19,359 nt of DNA. Source: Candidatus Omnitrophota bacterium. GTDB lineage: Bacteria > Omnitrophota > Gorgyraeia > B26-G9. Positions 1 to 6,641 of the stretch are shown one piece after another. The translations under genes and the position numbers were made by a program. The stretch's first letter is position 1. Every line of letters starts with the position of its first letter. Location of the stretch: assembly GCA_022013205.1 (NCBI GenBank), contig JAKLQT010000040.1, positions 1 to 19,359 on the forward strand, written 5' to 3'. The notes beneath the pieces were generated by a model. It saw only the letters and a list, made by a program, of their open reading frames with translations. It was not told the DNA's origin and searched no databases.

Positions 1-246
1 CCATTACCTGGATTTGCTTTTAGTGCTGCTGTTGCGGTATGTGTACTCCTGGTCTTTATCGCCGCTTTGCTTAACAATCCCTTAAGGAAAACGACCATCG
101 CTTTTCAGGATGAAGAGCTTATCGAGACAGTTCTATTGATTGAGAATGAGGCAGAGCTTAATCTTAACGGGGATGAGGATGCCTATATTGAAGAGATCCT
201 GCTTCAAATATCGCTTGAAGGGGCTTTGCAATCCAATAATTCTTAG
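1..246 (+). CDS. C-terminal part of a membrane protein, unknown family
   Basis: An open frame enters from the left edge and stops at the TAG at 244-246, so only the last 81 residues are visible. Residues 5-26 of this fragment are strongly hydrophobic (Ala, Val, Leu, Phe, Ile) and form one membrane-spanning helix. A short basic stretch (Arg-Lys) follows, then an acidic tail of about 50 residues rich in Glu and Asp. Single-helix proteins with a short soluble tail include anti-sigma factors and small regulatory membrane proteins, but no family motif is visible, so no function is assigned. The next gene has its own promoter, so the two are probably separate transcription units. Confidence 0.6.
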   Translation, partial: PLPGFAFSAAVAVCVLLVFIAALLNNPLRKTTIAFQDEELIETVLLIENEAELNLNGDEDAYIEEILLQISLEGALQSNNS

Positions 247-249
247 TGT

Positions 250-279
250 TTGACAGGAAGGTGTCCTGATAGCTATAAT
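250..279 (+). promoter_or_regulatory. Consensus sigma-70 promoter for the ACT-domain gene
   Basis: A perfect -35 box TTGACA (250-255) and a perfect -10 box TATAAT (274-279) are separated by 18 bp. Transcription would start near 286, about 85 nt before the ACT-domain start codon. A palindrome, CAGGA-N5-TCCTG at 254-268, overlaps the -35 box and the spacer and could be an operator. Confidence 0.75.
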
Positions 280-369
280 TAGAGCAGTCCTAGTACAGAA
301 TAATAATTTACGCTGATAATTTAAAGAGGCGGGTGCCTTAATGAGTTATGCGCTACGTAAGGAGGCTGA

Positions 370-777
370 ATGTCAAAAGCAAGGGCAGGAAAAGAAATTC
401 ATGTTGTAGCAGATAATAGGTTGGGGACATTAGCGGATGTAAGCCAGTGGCTGGCTGATAAAGGAGTAAATCTTTCATCTGTATGTGCCTATGTCGATAA
501 TTCTAAAGCACATTTTCTTTTTAAAACCTCAGATAATAAAAAAGCAATTGAAATATTAAAAGCTAAAGAGATGGAGGAAGTAAAAGAAGAAGAAATTGTT
601 GTTGTAGAGATGCAGGATAAAGTGGGTATGCTCAAAGATATGGCCAAAAAACTAAAAAGCGCGGAAGTGGATATTAAATATCTTTACGGGACAGCATCCA
701 GCGCGCCGAATGCTCCGGCAACTATTGTTTTTGTGGCAGAAGACAATAAAAAGGCAATTCAGGCGATAAACGGATAA
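370..777 (+). CDS. Double ACT-domain protein (small-molecule sensor)
   Basis: The 135-residue protein consists of two ACT domains and nothing else, at about residues 8-65 and 74-133. The first begins with a beta strand of the type EIHVVADNRLGTLADV, the usual ACT opening in which a strand is followed by a Gly-x-Leu turn into the first helix. The second repeats it as VVVEMQDKVGMLKDM. ACT domains bind amino acids or related ligands and usually regulate a linked enzyme. Stand-alone two-domain forms are common in bacteria and mostly uncharacterised, so the ligand is unknown. The start is fixed by AAGGAGG at 359-365, four bases before the ATG. The gene is monocistronic, between its own promoter and the riboflavin promoter at 880. 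Confidence 0.85.
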   Translation: MSKARAGKEIHVVADNRLGTLADVSQWLADKGVNLSSVCAYVDNSKAHFLFKTSDNKKAIEILKAKEMEEVKEEEIVVVEMQDKVGMLKDMAKKLKSAEVDIKYLYGTASSAPNAPATIVFVAEDNKKAIQAING

Positions 778-879
778 AAAGAGCGCATAGCTCATGGCTA
801 ATGGGTATAACTTCTTTTTTGGTTTGATAAGCAAAGGAAAAGTGTTTTCTATGTAGGAGTTGGGGACGGACTCATTTAC

Positions 880-908
880 TTGACAACATGTTGGTGAAGT
901 GATATATT
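880..908 (+). promoter_or_regulatory. Promoter of the riboflavin operon
   Basis: TTGACA (880-885) and TATATT (903-908) are separated by exactly 17 bp. The predicted start point is about 915, which is the first base of the riboswitch aptamer. The RNA would therefore begin almost directly with the 5' strand of helix P1. Confidence 0.7.
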
Positions 909-914
909 TATAAT

Positions 915-1057
915 ATCTTCGGGATAGGGTGAAATTCCCTACTGGCAGTAAAGTTCCGTGAACAGCGGGATAAAGCCTGCGAGCCCGGCTTAAAACGGCC
1001 GGGCAGAGAAGGTGTGATTCCTTCGCCAATAGTTAGAGTCTAGATGGGAGAAGAAGA
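915..1057 (+). promoter_or_regulatory. FMN riboswitch (RFN element) aptamer
   Basis: The leader carries the conserved RFN blocks in order: GATAGGGTGAAATTCCC (923-939), ACTGGCAGTAA, AGCCTGCGAGC near 974-984, a variable GC-rich hairpin (CCCGGC...GCCGGG), GGTGTGATTCC near 1011-1021, and the closing AGTCTAGATGGGAGAAGA. Helix P1 pairs TCTTC (916-920) with GAAGA (1050-1054). RFN elements bind FMN and switch off riboflavin synthesis and transport genes. This one sits between the operon promoter and ribBA, with a terminator as the output. Confidence 0.95.
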
Positions 1058-1097
1058 AAAAAAGCAAAAACAAAAAACTAAAAATATTGACTTTTAA

Positions 1098-1130
1098 ACT
1101 CCCGAAGAGCATTTCGGGGGTTTTTTATTT
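1098..1130 (+). terminator. Riboswitch-controlled intrinsic terminator
   Basis: A 9-bp stem (1098-1106 with 1113-1121, one G-U pair) closes a six-base loop and is followed by a T-rich run (1121-1130) that reaches the ribBA start codon. The 5' arm can instead pair with the aptamer P1 5' strand: 1100-1108 is the exact reverse complement of 916-924. P1 formation and this antiterminator exclude each other. FMN binding should therefore release the terminator arm and stop transcription. Confidence 0.85.
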
Positions 1131-2330
1131 ATGAAATTTAATACTGTATCAGAAATAATCAATGACCTTAAAAAAGGTAAAATGGTTGTTATGCTTGATG
1201 ACGCCAAGCGCGAGAACGAAGGCGATTTGATTATGGCCGCAGTTTACGTTACGCATAAGCAGATAAACTTTATGGCAAAATACGGGCGCGGCCTTATATG
1301 CGCGGCAATGGACGGTAAAAGACTTGATGAGCTGGATATCCATCCCATGGTCAGGAAGAACCAGTCGTTTATGGGCACAGCTTTTACTGTGTCAGTGGAT
1401 GCAAAAGAGGGTATTACTACCGGCATCTCTGCGCATGACAGAGCAAAAACGATTCAGGTTTTAATGAATTCAAAATCGAAACCGCGTGATCTTGTGCGTC
1501 CGGGGCATATTTTCCCGCTTAAAGCTGTCGAAGGCGGTGTGCTTGTGCGGGCCGGACATACAGAGGCATGTGTTGATCTCATGAATCTGGCTAAGTTAAA
1601 ACCAGCGGGCATAATCTGTGAAATACTCAATGAAGACGGAACCATGGCCAGAACACCGCAGCTATTGAAATTTGCCAAAAGACATAAATTGAAAATCGGA
1701 ACAGTAGCTGATCTGATAAAGTTCAGGCACCGTCATGATAAACTTGTACACAGGATCACGGCTTCAAAGCTGCCTACAGCTTTCGGAACTTTTAAGCTCC
1801 ATGTTTATCATTCTGATGTTGATGATCATCCCCATCTTGCGCTAGTTAAAAGTAAAATAAAAGATCCTGCTCTGGTCCGGGTTCATTCGGAGTGTTTGAC
1901 AGGAGATGTATTCGCGTCATGTCGCTGCGATTGCGGAAAACAACTGCATACGGCAATGAATATTATAGAGAAAAACGGTTCGGGCGTTATACTTTATATG
2001 CGCCAGGAGGGCAGAGGCGTAGGCCTTGCCAATAAAATAAAGGCATACGCGCTGCAGGATCACGGGCTTGATACTGTCCAGGCGAATGAAAAACTTGGAT
2101 TTAAAGCGGACCTGAGAGATTATGGAATAGGGGCGCAGATATTATCAGACTTAGGGATTAAAAATATCCGGCTGCTTACAAATAACCCTAATAAAATTAT
2201 CGGACTCCAGGGGTACGGATTAAAAATAATCGAGCGAGTTCCGATTGAAATAAAGCCCACAAGTATTAACATGAAATACTTAAAAACCAAAAAAGATAAA
2301 TTAGGGCATATGTTAACTTTTGTTAAGTAA
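1131..2330 (+). CDS. ribBA: Bifunctional DHBP synthase / GTP cyclohydrolase II
   Basis: This 399-residue fusion supplies both starting branches of riboflavin synthesis in the cytoplasm. The N-terminal half (about 1-200) is RibB, which converts ribulose-5-phosphate to 3,4-dihydroxy-2-butanone-4-phosphate. Visible motifs are DDAKRENEGDL (23-33), TGISAHDRA (97-105), RPGHIFPL (123-130) and GHTEA (142-146). The C-terminal half (about 205-399) is RibA, which opens GTP. The zinc ligands are Cys255, Cys266 and Cys268 in HSECLTGD and RCDCG, followed by MRQEGRGVGL (290-299) and LTNNPNK (349-355). Both active sites look intact and the length is normal. The ATG lies ten bases after the terminator stem. 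The only G-rich Shine-Dalgarno-like run is the terminator 3' arm at 1116-1120. It is the first gene of the FMN-regulated operon. Confidence 0.97.
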   Translation: MKFNTVSEIINDLKKGKMVVMLDDAKRENEGDLIMAAVYVTHKQINFMAKYGRGLICAAMDGKRLDELDIHPMVRKNQSFMGTAFTVSVDAKEGITTGISAHDRAKTIQVLMNSKSKPRDLVRPGHIFPLKAVEGGVLVRAGHTEACVDLMNLAKLKPAGIICEILNEDGTMARTPQLLKFAKRHKLKIGTVADLIKFRHRHDKLVHRITASKLPTAFGTFKLHVYHSDVDDHPHLALVKSKIKDPALVRVHSECLTGDVFASCRCDCGKQLHTAMNIIEKNGSGVILYMRQEGRGVGLANKIKAYALQDHGLDTVQANEKLGFKADLRDYGIGAQILSDLGIKNIRLLTNNPNKIIGLQGYGLKIIERVPIEIKPTSINMKYLKTKKDKLGHMLTFVK

Positions 2331-2355
2331 AAAGGAAAAAGAAAGGCAGGAAGAT

Positions 2356-2820
2356 ATGAAGATAGTAGAAGCAAAATTAAATGCCCAGGGAAGGAAGTTC
2401 GGTATACTGGTATCCCGTTTTAACGATTTTATTACTAAAAGGCTGGCTGAAGGCGCAATAAGTGAGTTAAAAAGACACCAGGCTGATGAAAAAAAGATCG
2501 ATATTATCTGGGTTCCGGGAGCCTTTGAAATGCCGTGTCTTGCGCAGAAAATGGCGAAATCCAAAAAGTATGATGCCTTGATTTGCCTTGCGGCTATTAT
2601 AAGAGGTGAAACACCGCATTTTGATTTTGTGGCCAGTGAGACCGCAAAGGGAATCGCGAATATCTCTATGAGTACGGGAATTCCGGTTATTTTCGGAGTG
2701 ATTACCGCCGATAGCCTTGAGCAGGCGATTGACCGCGCAGGAACAAAAAGCGGCAACAAAGGAGAAGACGCGGCAAGAGTGGCGATTGAGATGGTAAACT
2801 TGATAGAAATGGTAGGGTAA
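2356..2820 (+). CDS. ribH: 6,7-dimethyl-8-ribityllumazine synthase
   Basis: Lumazine synthase condenses the RibB product with 5-amino-6-ribitylaminouracil and forms an icosahedral or pentameric cytoplasmic shell. The 154-residue protein starts MKIVEA, as family members do. It shows SRFND (20-24), WVPGAFEMP (52-60), RGETPHFDFV (83-92) with the catalytic His88, FGVITADSLEQA (113-124) and RAGTKSGNKG (127-136). A longer frame opens at an ATG at 2320 inside ribBA. I prefer 2356 because the extra 12 residues are charged and not family-like, and because AGGCAGGA precedes 2356. It lies 25 bases after ribBA and 5 bases before nusB, so it is in the same operon. Confidence 0.95.
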   Translation: MKIVEAKLNAQGRKFGILVSRFNDFITKRLAEGAISELKRHQADEKKIDIIWVPGAFEMPCLAQKMAKSKKYDALICLAAIIRGETPHFDFVASETAKGIANISMSTGIPVIFGVITADSLEQAIDRAGTKSGNKGEDAARVAIEMVNLIEMVG

Positions 2821-2825
2821 TTTTC

Positions 2826-3242
2826 ATGAGAAACCGTACGCTGTCGCGTGAATGCGCTTTACAGATTCTTTATACTGTTGATATCCAAAAGACAGCTCCT
2901 CTGGCAGAGTTGGTAAATGATTATTGGCAGAAACGCAGCGATGATGAGATAATCAGGCAATTTGCTATGGTGCTGGTTAACGGAACGCTGGCACACCGCA
3001 AGGATATCGATAAGCTTATAACAGAGTATACTGATAACTGGCGTATCGAGCGTATGGCGGTAATTGACCGCAATATTATTCGTATGGCCACATTCGAATT
3101 GATGTATCTTGAACAGATTCCGCCTAAAGTGGCGATTAATGAAGCTGTAGAGCTGGCCAAGAAATTCGGAGATGATGAATCCGGCCGTTTTGTAAACGGA
3201 GTCCTGGACAAAATAAATAAACAAGAACGGAAAAATAAGTGA
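2826..3242 (+). CDS. nusB: Transcription antitermination factor NusB
   Basis: NusB binds boxA RNA together with NusE (S10) and supports antitermination in rRNA operons. The 138-residue all-helical protein begins RNRTLSRECALQILY, the usual opening (R-x-x-A-x-x-x-L). It continues with MAVIDRNIIRMATFEL (56-71), IPPKVAINEAVELAKKF (80-96) and the C-terminal signature SGRFVNGVLDKI (101-112). Length and motif order are typical. Linkage of nusB to ribH is widespread in bacteria. Its stop overlaps the start of the next gene (GTGA at 3239-3242), so translation of the pair is probably coupled. Confidence 0.95.
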   Translation: MRNRTLSRECALQILYTVDIQKTAPLAELVNDYWQKRSDDEIIRQFAMVLVNGTLAHRKDIDKLITEYTDNWRIERMAVIDRNIIRMATFELMYLEQIPPKVAINEAVELAKKFGDDESGRFVNGVLDKINKQERKNK

Positions 3243-4084
3243 ATTCGGCCCGTAAATACATTGACCTGCATGTGCATACCAATTATTCTGATGGGACTTT
3301 CACTCCGCAAGAGGTTTCCCGATACGCGCTGGAAATAGAACTTGCCGCGATTGCAATCACTGACCATGATTGCGTAGACGGCATACTGCCCGCAATGGAG
3401 GAGGCAAAAGACAGAGGCCTTGAAATAATACCCGGGGTAGAACTCTCAGCTGAGATCGGCGACTTTGAGGTTCATATTATCGGCCTTTTGATTGACTGGC
3501 AAGACTCCTGGTTCAATGAGCAATTAAAGAAAATCCGTAATGCGCGCATAGAACGCATGCAGAAGATGGTCGAGAAACTAAATTCGCTGGGTATAGGCAT
3601 AAAAATGGAAGAGGTCATGGCTTTAAGCCGGGATGAAGGCGCTGTGGGTAGGCTGCATTTAGCCAGGGCGCTCCATGAAGGCGGCTTTACGCACAGTATC
3701 AGGCAGGCGTTTGCCCGCTTTATAGGCAGGCCAGGGCCCTGCTATGTAAAAAGAATGATCATATCGCCAAAAGAAGTTATTGACATGATCAGAAGAGTAA
3801 AGGGCATCCCTGTATTCGCGCATCCGGGAAATATGCATCATGATGAGGTTATCCCTGAACTTGTGAATTACGGATTAATGGGAATTGAAGTTTTGCATAT
3901 AGACCATAATTCTTCTGCTTCAAATCACTATAAACAACTGGCTCAGGAACACGGACTTCTTTTAAGCGGTGGTTCTGACTGCCACGGCGTAGGAAAAGGT
4001 TATCCGCTGATGGGCAGAGTTGAAGTGCCGTATTCATTCCTGGAAAAAATCAAAGAAGCGAAAAAAAGAGAATACGAAGAATAG
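3239..4084 (+). CDS. PHP-domain metal-dependent phosphoesterase
   Basis: The 281-residue protein has the PHP metal-site motifs in order: DLHVHTNYSDG (9-19), TDHD (41-44), PGVELS (65-70), a central RLH (138-140), HPGN (195-198) and GSDCHG (245-250). This arrangement matches the YciV/TrpH group. Known members are cytoplasmic and include RNase AM and 3',5'-nucleoside bisphosphate phosphatases. The start is a GTG overlapping the nusB stop, supported by frame and motif position rather than by a ribosome binding site. It is embedded in the FMN-controlled operon between nusB and ribD, and the operon has no other phosphatase. A role in dephosphorylating the riboflavin pyrimidine intermediate is therefore possible but unproven. 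A housekeeping nucleotide phosphatase is the conservative reading. Confidence 0.88.
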   Translation: MNSARKYIDLHVHTNYSDGTFTPQEVSRYALEIELAAIAITDHDCVDGILPAMEEAKDRGLEIIPGVELSAEIGDFEVHIIGLLIDWQDSWFNEQLKKIRNARIERMQKMVEKLNSLGIGIKMEEVMALSRDEGAVGRLHLARALHEGGFTHSIRQAFARFIGRPGPCYVKRMIISPKEVIDMIRRVKGIPVFAHPGNMHHDEVIPELVNYGLMGIEVLHIDHNSSASNHYKQLAQEHGLLLSGGSDCHGVGKGYPLMGRVEVPYSFLEKIKEAKKREYEE

Positions 4085-4109
4085 TAAATGAGCCAAAGCG
4101 TGATAAAAA

Positions 4110-5225
4110 ATGAATGACCAGGATATAAAATATCTTAAAATGACGATTGCTTTAGCTGAAAAGGGTATTGGCAGGGTCAGCCCTAATCCGCTCGTGGGCA
4201 CGGTGATTGTTAAGAACAGTGAGATCATCTCCAGAGGATACCATAAATATTGCGGCGGGGATCACGCGGAAATTGACGCGATGAAAAATGCAAAGCAAAG
4301 CTTAAGGGGCGCGGAGCTTTATGTGAATTTAGAGCCCTGCGCTCATTTCGGCCGCACACCGCCCTGCACCGATCAGATCATTAAAGCCAAAATCAAACGC
4401 GTGGTAATAGGCATGAAAGATCCCAACCCCATAACCTGCGGCAGGGGAATAAGAAAACTGCTTAAGGCCGGAGTTTTAGTCGAAATTTGTAAGCAAAATC
4501 AGGCGTATGAAGATTTAAATGAAATATTCACTAAATATATTACAGCTAAGAGCCCGTTTGTCTGCGTTAAGACAGGTCAGAGCTTAGACGGAAAAATTGC
4601 TACTGCTACAGGCCAGTCAAAATGGATTACTTCTGAATCCTTACGTAACAAGGCCCAGTATTTAAGAAAAAAATACGACTGCATTATGGTCGGAATAAAT
4701 ACAATTCTAAAAGATAATCCATATTTAAGCTGCCGTTACCAAAATAAACTGGAAAATGATATCCCGATCAAGCTGATTATCGACTCCCATTTAAAAACAC
4801 CGTTTAAGGCGAATATCTTCAGCAAGCTGTCTCCGGCGCCTGTAATGATCGCGACAACAAAGTTTGCCGCAAAAGAAAAAATCAGCCGCTTTAACGATAT
4901 GGGTGTAGATGTGCTGGTCTGCGGGCATGAAGAGTCTAAAAACGTTGACCTTAAATACCTCATGTCCCAGCTTTATAAAAATGAGATATCCAGCGTGCTT
5001 GTTGAAGGAGGCGGGCAGATAAACGGAGCCTGTTTTGACTTGAGACTTGTGGACAGAATCTGTTTTTTTACAGCGCTTAAAATAATCGGCGGTAAAAACG
5101 CGGTAAATTCCGTTGCGGGAAAAGGGATTTCTAATTTGCAAAAAGCGATTATTATTGATAAAGCGAGAATAACTAAACTGGATAAAGATTTACTAATTCA
5201 GGGGAAAGTAAAATACAGCCCATAG
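4110..5225 (+). CDS. ribD: Riboflavin deaminase / reductase
   Basis: RibD deaminates the pyrimidine released by RibA and then reduces its ribosyl side chain with NADPH. The N-terminal deaminase domain (about 1-145) has the zinc site HAE (52-54) and PCAHFGRTPPC (76-86), plus VSPNPLVG (23-30) and DPNP (104-107). The C-terminal reductase domain (about 148-371) shows VKTGQSLDGKIAT (153-165), SKWITSE, MVGINTILKDNP and the late VEGGG. At 371 residues it is full length. The gene follows the PHP gene after 25 bases with no terminator, so it belongs to the same operon. The ribosome binding site before ATG 4110 is weak. Confidence 0.96.
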   Translation: MNDQDIKYLKMTIALAEKGIGRVSPNPLVGTVIVKNSEIISRGYHKYCGGDHAEIDAMKNAKQSLRGAELYVNLEPCAHFGRTPPCTDQIIKAKIKRVVIGMKDPNPITCGRGIRKLLKAGVLVEICKQNQAYEDLNEIFTKYITAKSPFVCVKTGQSLDGKIATATGQSKWITSESLRNKAQYLRKKYDCIMVGINTILKDNPYLSCRYQNKLENDIPIKLIIDSHLKTPFKANIFSKLSPAPVMIATTKFAAKEKISRFNDMGVDVLVCGHEESKNVDLKYLMSQLYKNEISSVLVEGGGQINGACFDLRLVDRICFFTALKIIGGKNAVNSVAGKGISNLQKAIIIDKARITKLDKDLLIQGKVKYSP

Positions 5226-5311
5226 CTCATGGATAATTGTATTAGCAGGGAGATGTAGTCGCATTCGGCAATTGACTATTAGCTAGCACACCAAAAAACG
5301 GAGTATTTTTT

Positions 5312-5956
5312 ATGTTTACCGGAATAGTTGAAGAAATGGGCATAGTAGAAAAAATCGACAGAGGCACTCTGATGCATCTGATTATCCGAGCGGACAAAGT
5401 TTTAAGTAAAACAAAAATCGGCGACAGCATAAATGTCAACGGCATATGCCTGACAGCGGTAAACCTGGATAAAAAGCGCGTTGCCTTTGACGTGATGAAA
5501 GAAACCCAGGAAAAGGCCAATTTAAAGCTTTTAAAAGTAGGCGAAAGGGTTAATCTCGAGCGGGCCATGAGCGCGAATGCCCGTTTCGGAGGGCATATTA
5601 TTTCCGGGCACATAGATGGCGTAGGGATTGTGCGAAAGAGAATAAAAGGCTCAGATGAATTCTGGCTGCATATAGAAGCGGAGAAAAACCTGACAGCCTT
5701 TCTTGTTGATAAAGGCTCGATTGCCATTGACGGGGTAAGCCTGAGTGTTGTTGAGGTGAAGAAAAACTCCTTTTCAGTAGCGCTTATTCCGCACACACTT
5801 AAAAGTACCACCTTGGGTTTTAAACAAGAAAACAATAAAGTTAATCTAGAGGTAGACATGCTTTCAAAATATGTGTTCCGCTATTTTGAAAAGCAGAAAG
5901 ACAGCAAACCGAAACTTTCAAAAGAATACCTGAAAAAAATGGGTTACATAGAATAA
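5312..5956 (+). CDS. ribE: Riboflavin synthase, alpha chain
   Basis: This enzyme dismutates two 6,7-dimethyl-8-ribityllumazine molecules to give riboflavin. The 214-residue protein starts MFTGIVEE, the family hallmark, and contains two lumazine-binding repeats. The first ends near residue 88. The second starts at FGGHIISGHIDGVG (92-105), which mirrors the first, and continues to SLSVVEV and IPHTLKSTTLG. Spacing to ribD is 86 nt with no hairpin terminator, so it is probably the last gene of the operon. CGGAG at about 5300 serves as ribosome binding site. Some genomes call this gene ribC. The reductase-type C-terminus is slightly extended and basic. Confidence 0.95.
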   Translation: MFTGIVEEMGIVEKIDRGTLMHLIIRADKVLSKTKIGDSINVNGICLTAVNLDKKRVAFDVMKETQEKANLKLLKVGERVNLERAMSANARFGGHIISGHIDGVGIVRKRIKGSDEFWLHIEAEKNLTAFLVDKGSIAIDGVSLSVVEVKKNSFSVALIPHTLKSTTLGFKQENNKVNLEVDMLSKYVFRYFEKQKDSKPKLSKEYLKKMGYIE

Positions 5957-6040
5957 AAAAGCATTTCTTTAGACTGTGGGCTGTCAATTGTGGATTAATG
6001 AAATTGCTTACAGTGGAAATGGCCTCTGGAGGAGTGATTA

Positions 6041-6069
6041 TTGACGAATCAGCGCTATCGTGTTACACT
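6041..6069 (+). promoter_or_regulatory. Promoter for the tRNA locus
   Basis: TTGACG (6041-6046) and TACACT (6064-6069) are separated by 17 bp. The predicted start near 6076 is 26 nt before the degenerate tRNA copy and about 100 nt before the intact tRNA-Pro. Both would lie on one precursor. Confidence 0.5.
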
Positions 6070-6101
6070 ACGCTAGAAGGTGTTAAGATTTATGTAAGAG
6101 T

Positions 6102-6150
6102 CAGGGCGCGGCTCAGCTTGGCCAGAGCGTCCGCCTCAGGCGGAAAGTCG
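6102..6150 (+). pseudogene. Degenerate tandem copy of the tRNA-Pro 5' half
   Basis: Positions 6097-6129 match 6173-6205, the start of the intact tRNA-Pro and its upstream flank, at 30 of 33 bases. The offset is 76 nt, about one tRNA length. The acceptor 5' strand and D-arm (GCTC...GAGC) are preserved. The anticodon arm has become a perfect palindrome, CCGCC-TCA-GGCGG, that cannot form a normal seven-base loop with U33. No T-arm or acceptor 3' strand follows. It is best read as a decayed tandem duplicate. Confidence 0.6.
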
Positions 6151-6177
6151 GTACTAAAAGATTTAACAAATTAGAGT

Positions 6178-6255
6178 CGGGGCGTGGCTCAGCTTGGCTA
6201 GAGCGCTTCGTTCGGGACGAAGAGGCCGGTGGTTCAAATCCACTCGCCCCGACCA
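6178..6255 (+). tRNA. tRNA-Pro, anticodon CGG
   Basis: The cloverleaf can be drawn by eye. The acceptor is CGGGGCG / CGCCCCG with discriminator A and an encoded CCA. The D-stem is GCTC/GAGC. The anticodon stem CTTCG/CGAAG closes the loop TTCGGGA, giving anticodon CGG that reads CCG. The T-stem is GGTGG/CCACT around TTCAAAT. C1 paired with G72 and the TTCGGGA loop are typical of bacterial tRNA-Pro. Total length with CCA is 78 nt. Confidence 0.95.
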
Positions 6256-6260
6256 AAACA

Positions 6261-6290
6261 AAGGTCACCATGAAAATGGTGGCCTTTTTA
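6261..6290 (+). terminator. Intrinsic terminator after tRNA-Pro
   Basis: A 10-bp stem (6261-6270 with 6277-6286, one G-U pair) with a six-base loop TGAAAA is followed by a T run, beginning five bases after the tRNA CCA end. Confidence 0.85.
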
Positions 6291-6291
6291 C

Positions 6292-6430
6292 TTCAAAAGA
6301 GGAGGTAACAGGGAAAGAGTCTATTTATTTTTAGTGCCTTTTTGAGGTAGGGGCGATGCCTGCCCCGGAAAAAGCTTGCCCCAGCCTTCATTTTCTTTTG
6401 GCGTCAAAAGGAAACGAAGCAAAGGAAAAC
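6292..6430. other. Non-coding flank with short hairpins
   Basis: I see no gene here. Two small hairpins are present: GGGGC/GCCCC at 6350-6366, and a 10-bp A/T-rich stem around 6390-6413 (TTTTCTTTTG / CAAAAGGAAA). The segment directly precedes the large inverted repeat at 6431 and may belong to the same element. Confidence 0.4.
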
Positions 6431-6594
6431 CGCCCCATGAAATGTACACTTATTTTCTAATGGTTTAGGTTCTCTGACTTGCCCTGATGGGCGCGCCTCC
6501 GAAAATCCATCCATGAATTACGGAGCTCAGACATCATGTCTTCGTCTGCTCACCTAAACCAAAGAAAATACAGCGCGAGATTTCAAAAGGGGAG
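6431..6594. repeat. Long imperfect inverted repeat with structured core
   Basis: The left arm 6431-6470 and right arm 6552-6594 are imperfect reverse complements. TGGTTTAGGT and ACCTAAACCA are exact at the inner ends, and ATTTTCT and TGAAAT blocks match further out. The 81-nt core contains further palindromes: CTCCG...CGGAG (about 6497-6524) and GACAT-C-ATGTC (6530-6540). No open frame explains it. It could be a small mobile element or a structured RNA on either strand. Confidence 0.55.
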
Positions 6595-6641
6595 ATTTAG
6601 GAAAAAATAACAGGAGGCGTGCCCAATTATTAAGAGAGCTT

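Noticed and set aside
652..1029. Minus-strand frame of 125 codons
   Set aside because: It lies across the ACT-domain gene end, the operon promoter and the FMN aptamer, and the product has no protein-like features.
6102..6150. Functional tRNA-Leu(CAG) or a UGA-reading tRNA
   Set aside because: The loop cannot be seven bases with U33 and a paired stem, and there is no T-arm or acceptor 3' strand.
5998..6174. ATG-started plus-strand frame of 58 codons before the tRNA
   Set aside because: It covers the tRNA promoter and the degenerate tRNA copy. It has no good ribosome binding site, and the open frame is explained by RNA-gene sequence.
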